Source of the DNA: Eubacteriales bacterium
GTDB lineage: Bacteria; Bacillota; Clostridia; Peptostreptococcales; Anaerovoracaceae
Assembly (NCBI GenBank): GCA_028692105.1
Contig: JAQUYC010000005.1
Coordinates: forward strand, 23,336 to 87,335
Direction of reading: 5' to 3'
DNA: 64,000 nucleotides
In this document: positions 45,905 to 55,535 of the stretch, in pieces
Layout of the letters: the number at the start of each line of letters is the position of its first letter
Position numbering within the stretch: the stretch's first letter is position 1
Position numbers and translations under genes: made by a program
Notes under the pieces: generated by a model
What the model was told of the DNA's origin: nothing
Database searches by the model: none
What the model saw: the letters and a program-made list of their open reading frames with translations, nothing else

Positions 45905-45933
45905 TTGACAGGAGCTGCAAGCTGCGGTATAAT
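45905..45933 (+). promoter_or_regulatory. Perfect-consensus promoter of the HerA-like gene
   Basis: TTGACA (45905-45910), 17-bp spacer and TATAAT (45928-45933) on the plus strand. Confidence 0.75.
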
Positions 45934-45990
45934 TAGAACAATAATATTTTGGGTTCAAGAAACTCTATGATTTCGAAAGGAGTATACAGT

Positions 45991-47469
45991 ATGTTCTCGA
46001 GCGATAAAATATGGATTGGAAAAGGCTCCGTCCCGGTTTATCTTCTGCCTCAAATGGCAAATCGGCACGGTTTGATCGCAGGAGCTACCGGAACAGGAAA
46101 AACCGTAACCCTTAAAGTATTGGCTGAATCTTTCAGTAAATTAGGTGTGCCTGTTTTTCTAGCTGATATCAAAGGTGATCTGGCCGGTCTTGCTGTTCAG
46201 GGGGAACCCAATTCCAAAGTAGAAGAACGTGTCTCTCAATTTGCCGTTGGGGACTTTTCTTATGAATCCTTTCCTGTTCAATTTTGGGATCTGTTCGGGC
46301 AGGGCGGACACCCGGTGCGAACTACAATATCAGAAATGGGTTCACTGCTGCTTTCAAGAATTCTCAATCTGAACGAGACACAGAGCGGCGTATTGAATAT
46401 TATTTTTCGAATAGCTGATGATAAAGGCTTGCTGCTGCTTGATTTAAAGGATCTAAAATCCATGCTGAGATATGTGGGAGAGAACAGCAAGGATTACACT
46501 TTAGCCTATGGAAACATATCCAAACAAACTATAGGAGCAATACAAAGAAGCCTTCTTTCGTTGTATGATCAAGGCGGAGAACTCTTTTTCGGTGAACCGG
46601 AATTAGATTTCTTTGATTGGATGAAAACATCACACGACGGCAGAGGTGTTATTAATATACTGCACAGTGTCCAACTTTATCAAAGTCCTTCTCTTTATTC
46701 CACCTTCTTGCTCTGGATGCTTTCTGAGCTTTTTGAATCTCTGCCGGAAGCCGGAGACTTAGGGAAGCCAAAGATGGTATTTTTCTTCGACGAAGCACAT
46801 CTTCTCTTTGCCGATGCGCCTAAGTCTTTGCTGGAAAAGATTGAACAGGTGGTCAGGCTCATTCGTTCCAAGGGGGTCGGGGTATACTTTATCACTCAGA
46901 ATCCAATTGATTTGCCCAAGAATGTATTGAGTCAGTTAGGAAACCGTATTCAGCATGCTCTTCGGGCTTATACCCCAGCTGAAATAAAAAATGTTGAAGC
47001 TGCTGCGGAATCATTCCGGCCGAATCCGGATTTTGATACTAAGACCGCAATCACCGAACTTGCAACCGGCGAAGCCCTGATTTCCTGTCTGGATGAGGAA
47101 GGCCGTCCGGGTATTGTTGAACGCGCCTTTATTCTTCCACCACAGAGCCGGTTCGGGACGATAGACGATGCTTTAAGAAGACAGATAATAACTACATCAC
47201 CTATGAATGGCAAATATGAGCGCGAGCGGGATCGCATATCAGCTTTCGAACAGCTTGCGGATATGGAGCGGGCAGAAGAAAATGCGGCTATGCAGGCGGC
47301 TGAAGACAAAAGAAGAATGGCAGACGTCGAATCGAAAAAAAGATCTTCAAATCGGGGTTATTCGCGACAGACTCCAATGGAAAAAGCGACAAATGCCGTA
47401 TTCAGCACTATCGGCAGAGAGGTTGGCAGGACTTTGATTCGAGGGATCTTAGGGTCACTGAAAAAATAA
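45991..47469 (+). CDS. HerA-like (DUF853) ATPase
   Basis: A 492-residue P-loop ATPase of the HerA/FtsK superfamily. Walker A is [12 protein letters not shown] (near residue 33), Walker B is [10 protein letters not shown], and the sensor region reads [29 protein letters not shown]. The C-terminus has a charged helical stretch ([12 protein letters not shown]) and basic tail. The start [12 protein letters not shown] (45991) is set by AAAGGAG. No NurA nuclease gene is adjacent, so a DNA end-resection role is not supported by context; many DUF853 proteins remain uncharacterised. Confidence 0.92.
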   Translation: MFSSDKIWIGKGSVPVYLLPQMANRHGLIAGATGTGKTVTLKVLAESFSKLGVPVFLADIKGDLAGLAVQGEPNSKVEERVSQFAVGDFSYESFPVQFWDLFGQGGHPVRTTISEMGSLLLSRILNLNETQSGVLNIIFRIADDKGLLLLDLKDLKSMLRYVGENSKDYTLAYGNISKQTIGAIQRSLLSLYDQGGELFFGEPELDFFDWMKTSHDGRGVINILHSVQLYQSPSLYSTFLLWMLSELFESLPEAGDLGKPKMVFFFDEAHLLFADAPKSLLEKIEQVVRLIRSKGVGVYFITQNPIDLPKNVLSQLGNRIQHALRAYTPAEIKNVEAAAESFRPNPDFDTKTAITELATGEALISCLDEEGRPGIVERAFILPPQSRFGTIDDALRRQIITTSPMNGKYERERDRISAFEQLADMERAEENAAMQAAEDKRRMADVESKKRSSNRGYSRQTPMEKATNAVFSTIGREVGRTLIRGILGSLKK

Positions 47470-47473
47470 TAAT

Positions 47474-48022
47474 CTATTTGGAACTGCCTCTCCTGATTTG
47501 TCTTTCTTTCTTTTGAGGCGGTTCCTTTTCTTTTAATATATCCAGGAGCTTTTCACAAGCAAGCTTTTGTGCATAACTCGAAATTGCCAGCTGCAAGGCT
47601 GTGGCGGCGAGCTCCTCGCCTGCATTGTCATTATCAAGGCTTTCTGACGTTTCTCTAAAGGCTTTCTCCATCTTGTCCAGATATGATTCATAAAAAGCTT
47701 TCGCATCATCTATGTTTGGCTGAAGCTTCAGCAGGGCATTTGTCTCATTCACACTGAGCACCTGCTTCAATGAACATATCGCTGTGAGATAAACCAAGTG
47801 ATCCTTTGAATATTTCTTTCCGTTTGCACGCGGCAGAAGCCCAATCTTCATGTAATTATTGATCATTGCACCTGTAAGCTGAACGTTTTCGGGCAGAAGC
47901 GAATGCTGACGCTTCATATAACTCAACACCTGGTCCCTGTATAGCTCGATGTCCGGTAAACTGTCCCAGCCGGCAGGCCTTTCCTGAGAAAGCTCATCTA
48001 TCAATTCAGCCAGTTCCTTCAT
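47474..48022 (-). CDS. DUF1836 family protein (MerR-like HTH)
   Basis: A 182-residue Firmicutes protein. The N-terminal half has a MerR-like winged helix (INNYMKIGLLPRANGKKYSKDHLVYLTAI), followed by a helical C-terminal part ending in a basic tail. The start MKELAELIDEL (48022) follows GAGGAG. It converges with the HerA-like gene four bases away. Probably a transcription regulator; targets unknown. Confidence 0.88.
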   Translation of the reverse strand: MKELAELIDELSQERPAGWDSLPDIELYRDQVLSYMKRQHSLLPENVQLTGAMINNYMKIGLLPRANGKKYSKDHLVYLTAICSLKQVLSVNETNALLKLQPNIDDAKAFYESYLDKMEKAFRETSESLDNDNAGEELAATALQLAISSYAQKLACEKLLDILKEKEPPQKKERQIRRGSSK

Positions 48023-48109
48023 TTCGATACTCCTCTTTTTCATTTTTTTGTTTTAATTTTACCACAGTATGGGCAATATTAAAAGAATGTTAAATATGCA
48101 TATTTTATA

Positions 48110-48138
48110 TTGAAATACGATAAACTATCTAATATAAT
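48110..48138 (+). promoter_or_regulatory. Promoter of the SGNH hydrolase gene
   Basis: TTGAAA (48110-48115), 17-bp spacer and TATAAT (48133-48138), 54 bp before the start codon. Confidence 0.6.
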
Positions 48139-48191
48139 ATTCTATATTACATCACGCGGTTTAAAATATTTATTATAAAAGGGGTTGGAAA

Positions 48192-48866
48192 ATGGATTCA
48201 GTTTGTATCTTGGGGGATTCCGTGGCTAAAGGAGTAATATTTGATTCGGTAAAAAACAAATACCGCTTGCTTAAGGAAAGCTTTGCCAACATTGTGGAGC
48301 GACAGCAAAATATCTCTGTCTTAAATCTTGCCCGTTTCGGCTGTACTGTATCCATGGGGAGCGAAATTTTAAAACGCCATGAGAGCGAATTGAGCCGCTA
48401 TGATTATATTATTCTGGAATTTGGAGGCAATGACTGTGATTACAACTGGGCGGAAATTTCCGAGAATCCTTCCGGGCATCATCTTTGCAATACACCGATT
48501 CCTCTTTTCCGGGAAAAATATAAAGAATTAATCGATCGTGTACTTCGAAACGGCGGAAGGCCGGTGCTGCTGAATTTACCTCCTATCGACCCAAAACGAT
48601 ATTTCAAATGGATCTGCAAAGGGCTTAACGGAAAAAACATTTTAACCTATCTTGAGGATATCGAAGCAATCTATAAATGGCAGGAGCTGTACAGCAAAAC
48701 CGTGGAAGAACTGGCAGCAGAAATAAAGGTTCCCTTGATTGATATTCGCTCCGGCTTTCTTGACAAAAAAAACTTCAGCTGTTATCTGTGCGCAGATGGC
48801 ATCCACCCCAACGAAAAAGGTCATTTGCTTATATCTAAGATACTCAATGAAAAGGCATTATCATAA
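48192..48866 (+). CDS. SGNH/GDSL hydrolase
   Basis: A 224-residue esterase/lipase-fold protein. Block I is CILGDSVAKG with the nucleophilic serine, block III is EFGGNDCDYNW (oxyanion Asn), and block V is CADGIHPNEKG with the catalytic Asp and His. No signal peptide, so it acts in the cytosol. Substrate cannot be predicted; the family includes esterases and thioesterases. It stands alone with its own promoter. Confidence 0.9.
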   Translation: MDSVCILGDSVAKGVIFDSVKNKYRLLKESFANIVERQQNISVLNLARFGCTVSMGSEILKRHESELSRYDYIILEFGGNDCDYNWAEISENPSGHHLCNTPIPLFREKYKELIDRVLRNGGRPVLLNLPPIDPKRYFKWICKGLNGKNILTYLEDIEAIYKWQELYSKTVEELAAEIKVPLIDIRSGFLDKKNFSCYLCADGIHPNEKGHLLISKILNEKALS

Positions 48867-48947
48867 GTGCTCTTTTTGTATGCGACTAATTTCAGTTTTT
48901 TGCAATTGATTGTCGTAATTTGAATCACCGTTTAATATTAAATTTCT

Positions 48948-48976
48948 TTGCCTCGCCATTACAGCCATGTTACAAT
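48948..48976 (+). promoter_or_regulatory. Promoter of the pyrophosphatase gene
   Basis: TTGCCT (48948-48953), 17-bp spacer and TACAAT (48971-48976). Confidence 0.5.
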
Positions 48977-49032
48977 GTAGTCAAATCCGTATCTATGTTG
49001 TTTAAGACTCAAGGAGCCGAGGAGAAGAGAGA

Positions 49033-50673
49033 ATGAGTAGAAAAGTTTTAGTGATCGGGCATAAAAACCCCGATACAGACTCTATCTGTTCGTCTATTGC
49101 ATACGCAAATTTGAAGAATCAGCTTACAGAGGATGAGCATATCCCAAAAAGAGCGGGTGATATCAGCGATGAAACGAAATTTGTACTGGATAAATTCCAC
49201 GTGGAAATACCGGAATATATTCAGGATGTCGGGACACAAGTCAGGGATATCGATATGCGCAAAACGACCGGCGTGCAAAGTAATATATCTTTGAAAAAGG
49301 CCTGGGGGCTGATGCGCGACCTTGCCGTAGCTACATTGCCCGTTACCGCCAATATGCGGCTTGAAGGAATCATCTCGGTAAAAGATATTGCCACAGCCAA
49401 TATGGATATCTACGATAACCGCATTCTGGCAAAATCGGAAGCAAGCTATAAAAACATTGTGGAAACCTTAGACGGCACAATGATTGTCGGAAAGGAAGAC
49501 GATATTATCAAAGGCGGTAAAATACTTATAGCCGCGTCCAGTCCTGATACATTAGAAAGTTACATGGATGCAGATGACATCATCATACTGAGCAATCGTT
49601 ATGAATTACAACTCTGTGCCATTGAAATGGGTGCCGGCTGCATTATTGTATGTACCGGAGCCCCTGTTGCCATCACTATAAAAAAGCTGGCAGCGGAAAA
49701 AGGCTGCCATATTATCAGCACACCTTACGATACATATATTGTAGCCCGTTTGATCAACCAAAGCACGCCGATCAGTTATTTTATGAGAAAGGAAGATCTC
49801 ATCACCTTTGAAACTGATGATTTTACCGAGGATGTAAAGAGTGTCATGGCGAAGGTCAGACATCGCGACTTTCCTGTTCTGGATATTTATGGTGATTATT
49901 TCGGTATGATTTCCAGAAGATCACTGCTTGATGTTAAAAAGAAGCGTGTCATTCTGGTGGATCACAATGAAAAATCACAGGCGGTGGATGGGCTGGAAGC
50001 AGCAGAGATTGCGGAAATAATCGATCACCACAGATTGGGAAATCTTGAGACTATTACCCCCGTTTTCTTCCGCAATCAACCAGTGGGCTGCACGGCTACG
50101 ATTATTTATCAGATGTACATAGAAAACCGTGTTGGAATAAGCCGCGATATGGCAGGTATTCTCTGTGCGGCAATCATTACAGATACGCTGATGTTCCGCT
50201 CCCCTACCTGTACAGCTGATGATAGAAATGCTGCGGAGGCTCTTGCTGCTATCGCAGAAATCCAAATCAGGGAATTTGCCGAGGAGCTGTTCCAAGCAGG
50301 CAGCGGCTTAGGGGATAAGACTCCAGAAGAAATGCTGTATCAGGATTTTAAGACCTTTTCCTTAAATACTGTCAGCTTTGCCGTCGGGCAGAACACATTT
50401 ACAAATACGGCAGATTTGCAGGATGCAAAGGTAAAAATGCTCGAATACCTGCGCACCTCCTTCCAGCGAAGCGATATCGATATGCTGTTTATCATGCTCA
50501 CTAACATACTGGATGAGTCCACGGAGCTTCTCTTCTTCGGAGAGGGAGCAATGAGTATCGCCGAGACTGCCATGAAAGTGAAAGCTATAGATGATTCCAT
50601 TCACCTCAAAGGAGTGGTTTCCAGGAAAAAGCAGCTCATACCTGCTCTTATGACCGCACTTCAGCAACAATAG
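49033..50673 (+). CDS. Manganese-dependent inorganic pyrophosphatase with CBS and DRTGG domains
   Basis: A 546-residue family II pyrophosphatase of the clostridial regulated type. GHKNPDTDSICS opens the DHH domain. A CBS pair (TGVQSNISLKKAWGLM..., and DFPVLDIYGDYFGMISRRSLL) flanks a DRTGG-like insert, then VDHNEKSQAVDG and EIIDHHRLGNLET resume the DHH metal site. The C-terminal DHHA2 part contains ILDESTELLFFG. Adenine nucleotides normally bind the CBS domains and tune activity. The gene is solitary and followed by a strong terminator. Confidence 0.94.
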   Translation: MSRKVLVIGHKNPDTDSICSSIAYANLKNQLTEDEHIPKRAGDISDETKFVLDKFHVEIPEYIQDVGTQVRDIDMRKTTGVQSNISLKKAWGLMRDLAVATLPVTANMRLEGIISVKDIATANMDIYDNRILAKSEASYKNIVETLDGTMIVGKEDDIIKGGKILIAASSPDTLESYMDADDIIILSNRYELQLCAIEMGAGCIIVCTGAPVAITIKKLAAEKGCHIISTPYDTYIVARLINQSTPISYFMRKEDLITFETDDFTEDVKSVMAKVRHRDFPVLDIYGDYFGMISRRSLLDVKKKRVILVDHNEKSQAVDGLEAAEIAEIIDHHRLGNLETITPVFFRNQPVGCTATIIYQMYIENRVGISRDMAGILCAAIITDTLMFRSPTCTADDRNAAEALAAIAEIQIREFAEELFQAGSGLGDKTPEEMLYQDFKTFSLNTVSFAVGQNTFTNTADLQDAKVKMLEYLRTSFQRSDIDMLFIMLTNILDESTELLFFGEGAMSIAETAMKVKAIDDSIHLKGVVSRKKQLIPALMTALQQQ

Positions 50674-50704
50674 CACTTGCTGAACGTATATTCCCCGAAA
50701 TAAA

Positions 50705-50738
50705 AATCCCTGCAGTGCTCGGCAGCACTGCAGGGATT
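50705..50738. terminator. Bidirectional intrinsic terminator
   Basis: A perfect 15-bp stem AATCCCTGCAGTGCT / AGCACTGCAGGGATT with loop CGGC lies between the convergent pyrophosphatase and UPF0182 genes. Confidence 0.88.
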
Positions 50739-50776
50739 TAATGTTTTGTTCACAAAATTGTGCGATCCGTTATATG

Positions 50777-53764
50777 TTACAGTGTTCCTTCGGTCGGTAT
50801 CTGCTGGTTAAGATCTTTCGCTTCCTGAGGTGTCAACAGTTTCAAATAGCGTTCCAGCTCTCTTAGATATCTTCCGTAAGATGACCAGTCACCGTTTTGC
50901 TGTGCTGTAGTAGCATTAATAAAGGACTCATTAGCAAGGCGGATCAATTCGTCAATGCTAAGCTCACCATTACCATTCTGCTCTTCCGGGCCTTTCGGTT
51001 TATCTGAAGGATTAGAACCTATGCCAAACAGTGAATCCAAAGCCCCTCCAAGGGTCGGCTCATACGCTATTCTATCACCGTAAGCTACTATTACCCTTTT
51101 AACTTCAGGCAGGCTTCCTGTATTAGCAGCCTCCAGGTATACCGGCTCTACATATACAATAGAATCTTCGATAGGAATAACAAACATGTTTCCTCTGATA
51201 TACGTGGAACCTGACGAATTCCAGAGCGAGAATTCCTTGGATATCTCAGGATGCTGGTCGATTTGAGATTCTATCTGCATCGGTCCATAGATTATCCTGT
51301 CCTTCGGGAATTGGTACAAGACCATTTCACCGTAATTCTCTCCATCATTTCTGGCTACCAAAAGACCGGTCATATTCCTTTTTCCGGTTGGTGTATACGG
51401 TATAGAGTTGATGAATTCTACATCATTCTCGCCCGGAAGCTTCATGATATAGTATTGCGGAGTCATAGGTGCTTCTTCAGTACCGTAAATTTCATTTGAA
51501 ATCTCCCATAAATCCTCACCTTGATAGAATATTCTTACGTCAGACATGTGATAACGCTGATATACATTGGCTTGAATATTGAACAACAGGTTTGGATATC
51601 GAGTATGAACCTGTATTGATTCCGGCATTTCATCGAAGTCTTTGAATAGTTTAGGGTAAATCTTAGCATAGGTTGTGGCGATAGGATCCTCTCCGTTCAC
51701 GAGATAATAATTTGTGTCGCCATTGTATGCGTCAATTACAACTTTTATTGAATTTCGTATATAGTTAGTACTGCTCTGCGCCGGATTAAATGGCTCGGAA
51801 TACGGGTAATAGCCGCTGGTGGTGTATGCATCTATAATCCAGTAGAGTTTTCCATCCGCGGTTACAATATATGGATCTGTGTCATACGCTAAGAAAGGCA
51901 TTATTTTTATTACCCTATCCGCTATATTTCTGTTGATGATTATTCTTGAATCACTGTCGATATTGGTGGACACCAATAGTTTCAGGCTCTGTTCTCTGAC
52001 TGCAAATAGCGCTCTGTTTATAATGTTCAGCTTGATACCTGCAGTTCCCTCATAAGTAGAATAAACGTTATCTTCTTCCTGCCCTCCGCTGCTTGGATAA
52101 TCGAATTCCTTCTCGTTTGTATTAGTAAGGATATAATCATTGGTCAATTCCCCGAAGTAGATTTCGGGTCTGGTAATATCGATCTCTTCCACTTGCGATA
52201 TTGGCGGGATACTGTCTATCAGCATGTCAGGCTGTCCGCTGGCTGTTACCTGGTCAACCCGGGATAGAGTAATGCCGTAACCATGTGTATATTTTAAATG
52301 CTTATTGATCCATTCCTGTCTGGTTCTTGTTTGGTCGATTTCTCTTGCAGACAAGAATGTTTGTGTATATTCTCCATTGATCATATACCGGTCTACATCT
52401 ACATCATTAAACAGATAGTATAATCGAATACTCTGTGTTTGGTTATAGAATGTTTGAGCGGGCCCAAAATCATTGATTCTAATATTATTAATAGTGCTCA
52501 TGTTATTATTGATGTCTTCTTTGGTCAGATCAAACGAGGCCGGGAAAAGCTTGATCTTTACGTTCTGCAAATCATAAGCATTTTGTGTGAAGATTATATT
52601 GTTCTTCAAATACTTGCTTTCTTTGTTGATTTCATCCGGAGATACGATCAGATTCTGCACCAGCAAACCGGATCCTGTTCCAATCGCGAACAGGATGATC
52701 ATGATGACCGGGACGGTAAATACCATTTTGTATTTTCTTCGCATGATCCCTAATGCAAATCCGATAGCTGCCACTACGGAAAGCACTATCATTGCACGAT
52801 AAACCCACAAGGTCACATTAATATCGGTATAACCTGCTCCGTAAAGTACCCCTGTATGCGAATACAGCAGTTCATACTGCCTGAGGAAGAAATTAATGCC
52901 TACCATCAAGAAAAATATAACCCCAAGAGCGATAAGCTGTTTTGATGCTATATTAAGCAATTCACTGAAGTTCTTTTTTCTAAAATGTGTTTTTTTCTTT
53001 CCGAAACCTGCAAATCCTTGATATCCGCCTCCTCCATACCCTTGGCCGGGCTGTCCGTCGCCTCCAAAGCCTTGACCCGAGAATGCCTGCCCGAATTTAT
53101 TGAATGCATCACCAAACATTCCGTTGATAGTATTGCCAAAATTGTTCTGACGATAGCTCTGACCTTCATCATCAGCGCCGCCCTGTTGCTGTTCATCCTG
53201 ATCATACATTCTTGGCCGTCTAATGGAGAGAAGTGTGAAATAATAGAAAATAGTCAGTGCTGCAAAGGCTACAATAACTCCGATCAACATCTGATTAAGC
53301 TGACTTATAAATCCTAATTTAAATATATAGAATGAGATATCCAAATTAAATATAGGATCATTGATATCGAATGAGGTGCTGTTTGAGAATTTTAGGATCT
53401 CAAACCAGAGTGCCATAACCGTAGTGGCCGTTACAAAAAGTGAAAATATAGCACTGACGAGCATTGTGATATTATTCAGCGTTTTTTCACTCCAAGAAGG
53501 ATTGTCCACAATTTCTATACGCTTGTAATAACCCCTCTTCAGGACGCGTAAATAAATATATGTCAATAGTGCTATTATGATAAAGCACGGTATCCCGATC
53601 TCCAATTGAGTAAACAGCTTCTTAAAGAAAACACTTGTATAACCTAATTCCCTAAACCATAGGTAGTCGGTTATAAAACTTACTACGCTTTTGAATCCTG
53701 CAATAATCACCAATATTATAAAGATGATTACGCTGATTACGCCAAAACTTGGTCTTTTTTTCAA
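50777..53764 (-). CDS. UPF0182 family membrane protein
   Basis: A 995-residue protein. The N-terminal part (to about residue 370) has roughly seven membrane segments; between the fourth and fifth lies a glycine- and glutamine-rich low-complexity loop near residues 200-260 (FGNTING, GQGFGGDGQPG). A large extracytoplasmic domain follows, with SIPPISQVEEIDITRPEIYFG- and KLYWIIDAYTTSGYYPYS-type UPF0182 signature regions. The C-terminus carries an acidic helix (NGDWSSYGRYLRELERYLK). TTG at 53764 is the start, after AGGGGG. Function unknown; widely conserved in Firmicutes, Actinobacteria and cyanobacteria. Confidence 0.93.
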   Translation of the reverse strand: MKKRPSFGVISVIIFIILVIIAGFKSVVSFITDYLWFRELGYTSVFFKKLFTQLEIGIPCFIIIALLTYIYLRVLKRGYYKRIEIVDNPSWSEKTLNNITMLVSAIFSLFVTATTVMALWFEILKFSNSTSFDINDPIFNLDISFYIFKLGFISQLNQMLIGVIVAFAALTIFYYFTLLSIRRPRMYDQDEQQQGGADDEGQSYRQNNFGNTINGMFGDAFNKFGQAFSGQGFGGDGQPGQGYGGGGYQGFAGFGKKKTHFRKKNFSELLNIASKQLIALGVIFFLMVGINFFLRQYELLYSHTGVLYGAGYTDINVTLWVYRAMIVLSVVAAIGFALGIMRRKYKMVFTVPVIMIILFAIGTGSGLLVQNLIVSPDEINKESKYLKNNIIFTQNAYDLQNVKIKLFPASFDLTKEDINNNMSTINNIRINDFGPAQTFYNQTQSIRLYYLFNDVDVDRYMINGEYTQTFLSAREIDQTRTRQEWINKHLKYTHGYGITLSRVDQVTASGQPDMLIDSIPPISQVEEIDITRPEIYFGELTNDYILTNTNEKEFDYPSSGGQEEDNVYSTYEGTAGIKLNIINRALFAVREQSLKLLVSTNIDSDSRIIINRNIADRVIKIMPFLAYDTDPYIVTADGKLYWIIDAYTTSGYYPYSEPFNPAQSSTNYIRNSIKVVIDAYNGDTNYYLVNGEDPIATTYAKIYPKLFKDFDEMPESIQVHTRYPNLLFNIQANVYQRYHMSDVRIFYQGEDLWEISNEIYGTEEAPMTPQYYIMKLPGENDVEFINSIPYTPTGKRNMTGLLVARNDGENYGEMVLYQFPKDRIIYGPMQIESQIDQHPEISKEFSLWNSSGSTYIRGNMFVIPIEDSIVYVEPVYLEAANTGSLPEVKRVIVAYGDRIAYEPTLGGALDSLFGIGSNPSDKPKGPEEQNGNGELSIDELIRLANESFINATTAQQNGDWSSYGRYLRELERYLKLLTPQEAKDLNQQIPTEGTL

Positions 53765-53830
53765 ATCTTATTCCCCCTATAACAAAACTTATGAGCTGCA
53801 ACGTATGTGGCCGGCACTAAGTGCCGCTGC

Positions 53831-55489
53831 CTATTTTATCTGATCATCAATGATCTTTTGAATAGCTTTTCTTGCTTCTTCGGGCAGACTGTCTCTTCCT
53901 CCTTTAATATCCTCCAGTGATTTCAGATAATCAATCCTGTTTTTCATGCCCTTCACCAGGAGGTCTATATATTCTTTATTCTTAAAATTCGGAGTGAAAC
54001 CTTCGACATCTACAGTTTTAACGCCCGGCATTTTTCCAAATGCCGTAAACTGGGCTGTTTCATCCACGATGCTTTCAATGATACTTATAGTGACTTCTTT
54101 AGGAATCTTCTTGTCTAAGAAATAACCCGTATTAATAATATAACATTGGACTCCTCTATTTTCAAACAGTGATTTGAACTTATTGTAATCCTGCTCCAAC
54201 GGATAGGTCCTGAATGGATTGGCATACGGTTCAAATACAAGTGCATCTTTATCTACGCCTTCCGCCAGCTTTTCCGCAGTGCTTCTCTTCGTGGCAAGTG
54301 TTGCACCCAGTACCGATGCAAGGACAGGATCTTCCAGTTTAACAACCGGAGGCAGAGAGTGGTCCTTCATCAGCCATACTATACTGTTGATAGGTTCGTC
54401 CATTTTATCCACCCTGTTTGCGGCCCAAAGTTTTGATTTTATCGCCCTTCCATTTCCATTTCTGATATCTTCTGTTACTATTACTATCTTACCGTCGGCA
54501 TCGATAGTCGCTCCGCAGTTTTGTACCGTAATAAGGAATTTATTATCCGGAGAGGTCAGCGGATAGTCCTGAGTCTTATCGAAATATGATGGTTCCAAGG
54601 CTATAGTTGAACCATTTTCGGACGAAATGATATATGCATCATCGTGCAGAACGGTTACATCGTATTTTCCGCCATGCTTTGCATGCGTCAATGTGGATTT
54701 ACCTGATCCGGATAGACCGAATACCCCCATAACATATTTTTTTCGGTCTTTCCTGATCATTCTCTTCAGACCGCCATGACAGGATGCGTACCCGTTTCTG
54801 TTTGCTATGCCCCATGCGATTGTCAGAGTGCCTTTTTTATGCTCTCCGAAATATCTCAATCCGAGCAAGCAGGCGCAGTTGTGTTCAGGATCAAAGTATG
54901 CAATTCCATTCGGGAAGTTTGGATTCTTCCAGTCGGGATCAGACAGGATATAGATATCCGGTTCATTTCCGATTACTTTCGATTTCTCATACATCTCATC
55001 ATACATCTTGTTCATGTGCTGGAAGTTCAGCAGCCAATTGTACAGCGTATTTTCATAGGTTTCAGGCACCAGAAGGTTTGCTTTTACCATAAAGTCCTCA
55101 TCAAGTCCGATATAAGCCTCTGTGTGGAGCATCTTCTTATATCTTGTGCCGTATACCGCTTCTCTGAGTACCTTGGCATAATCTGCCTCAAGTACTCCCG
55201 GTTCTCCCTGAATTACTCTAGCGCCTGCAAATCTTCCAACGGTTTCACCGTCATTAAACAGCAGTATTTTTGCTCCATCAGGTAACCCGATTTTTTCAGG
55301 TTCAAAAACGGGCATATCAGTCAAAATCGTTCCGGCAGTGTTTTTTGCCATTTCGTATGCTTCCTTCAGGTCAATAACTTTCTTGACATTATTGCCGTAG
55401 AATGCAGTCTCTATAGTAGTTCTTGACTGTGAAAAGGCGATATTTCCTGTCGTGATCTTGTTTCGTTCAAATCTCGCACTAGTAGCCAT
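53831..55489 (-). CDS. pckA: Phosphoenolpyruvate carboxykinase (ATP)
   Basis: A 552-residue enzyme interconverting oxaloacetate and PEP with ATP. The kinase P-loop is FGLSGSGKSTL, the second metal loop is VLHDDAYI, and NGYASCHGGLKRMI and LEPSYFDKT fit the clostridial ATP-PEPCK branch. The start MATSARFER (55489) is preferred: AAGGAG lies nine bases upstream and overlaps the alternative ATG at 55498. It may run in the PEP-carboxylating or decarboxylating direction. It sits 46 bp after the zinc-ribbon gene, possibly cotranscribed with it. Confidence 0.93.
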   Translation of the reverse strand: MATSARFERNKITTGNIAFSQSRTTIETAFYGNNVKKVIDLKEAYEMAKNTAGTILTDMPVFEPEKIGLPDGAKILLFNDGETVGRFAGARVIQGEPGVLEADYAKVLREAVYGTRYKKMLHTEAYIGLDEDFMVKANLLVPETYENTLYNWLLNFQHMNKMYDEMYEKSKVIGNEPDIYILSDPDWKNPNFPNGIAYFDPEHNCACLLGLRYFGEHKKGTLTIAWGIANRNGYASCHGGLKRMIRKDRKKYVMGVFGLSGSGKSTLTHAKHGGKYDVTVLHDDAYIISSENGSTIALEPSYFDKTQDYPLTSPDNKFLITVQNCGATIDADGKIVIVTEDIRNGNGRAIKSKLWAANRVDKMDEPINSIVWLMKDHSLPPVVKLEDPVLASVLGATLATKRSTAEKLAEGVDKDALVFEPYANPFRTYPLEQDYNKFKSLFENRGVQCYIINTGYFLDKKIPKEVTISIIESIVDETAQFTAFGKMPGVKTVDVEGFTPNFKNKEYIDLLVKGMKNRIDYLKSLEDIKGGRDSLPEEARKAIQKIIDDQIK

Positions 55490-55535
55490 TATTAACATCT
55501 CCTTAAGCGTTAGTTTTATTTTTTTATTTGAGTTT

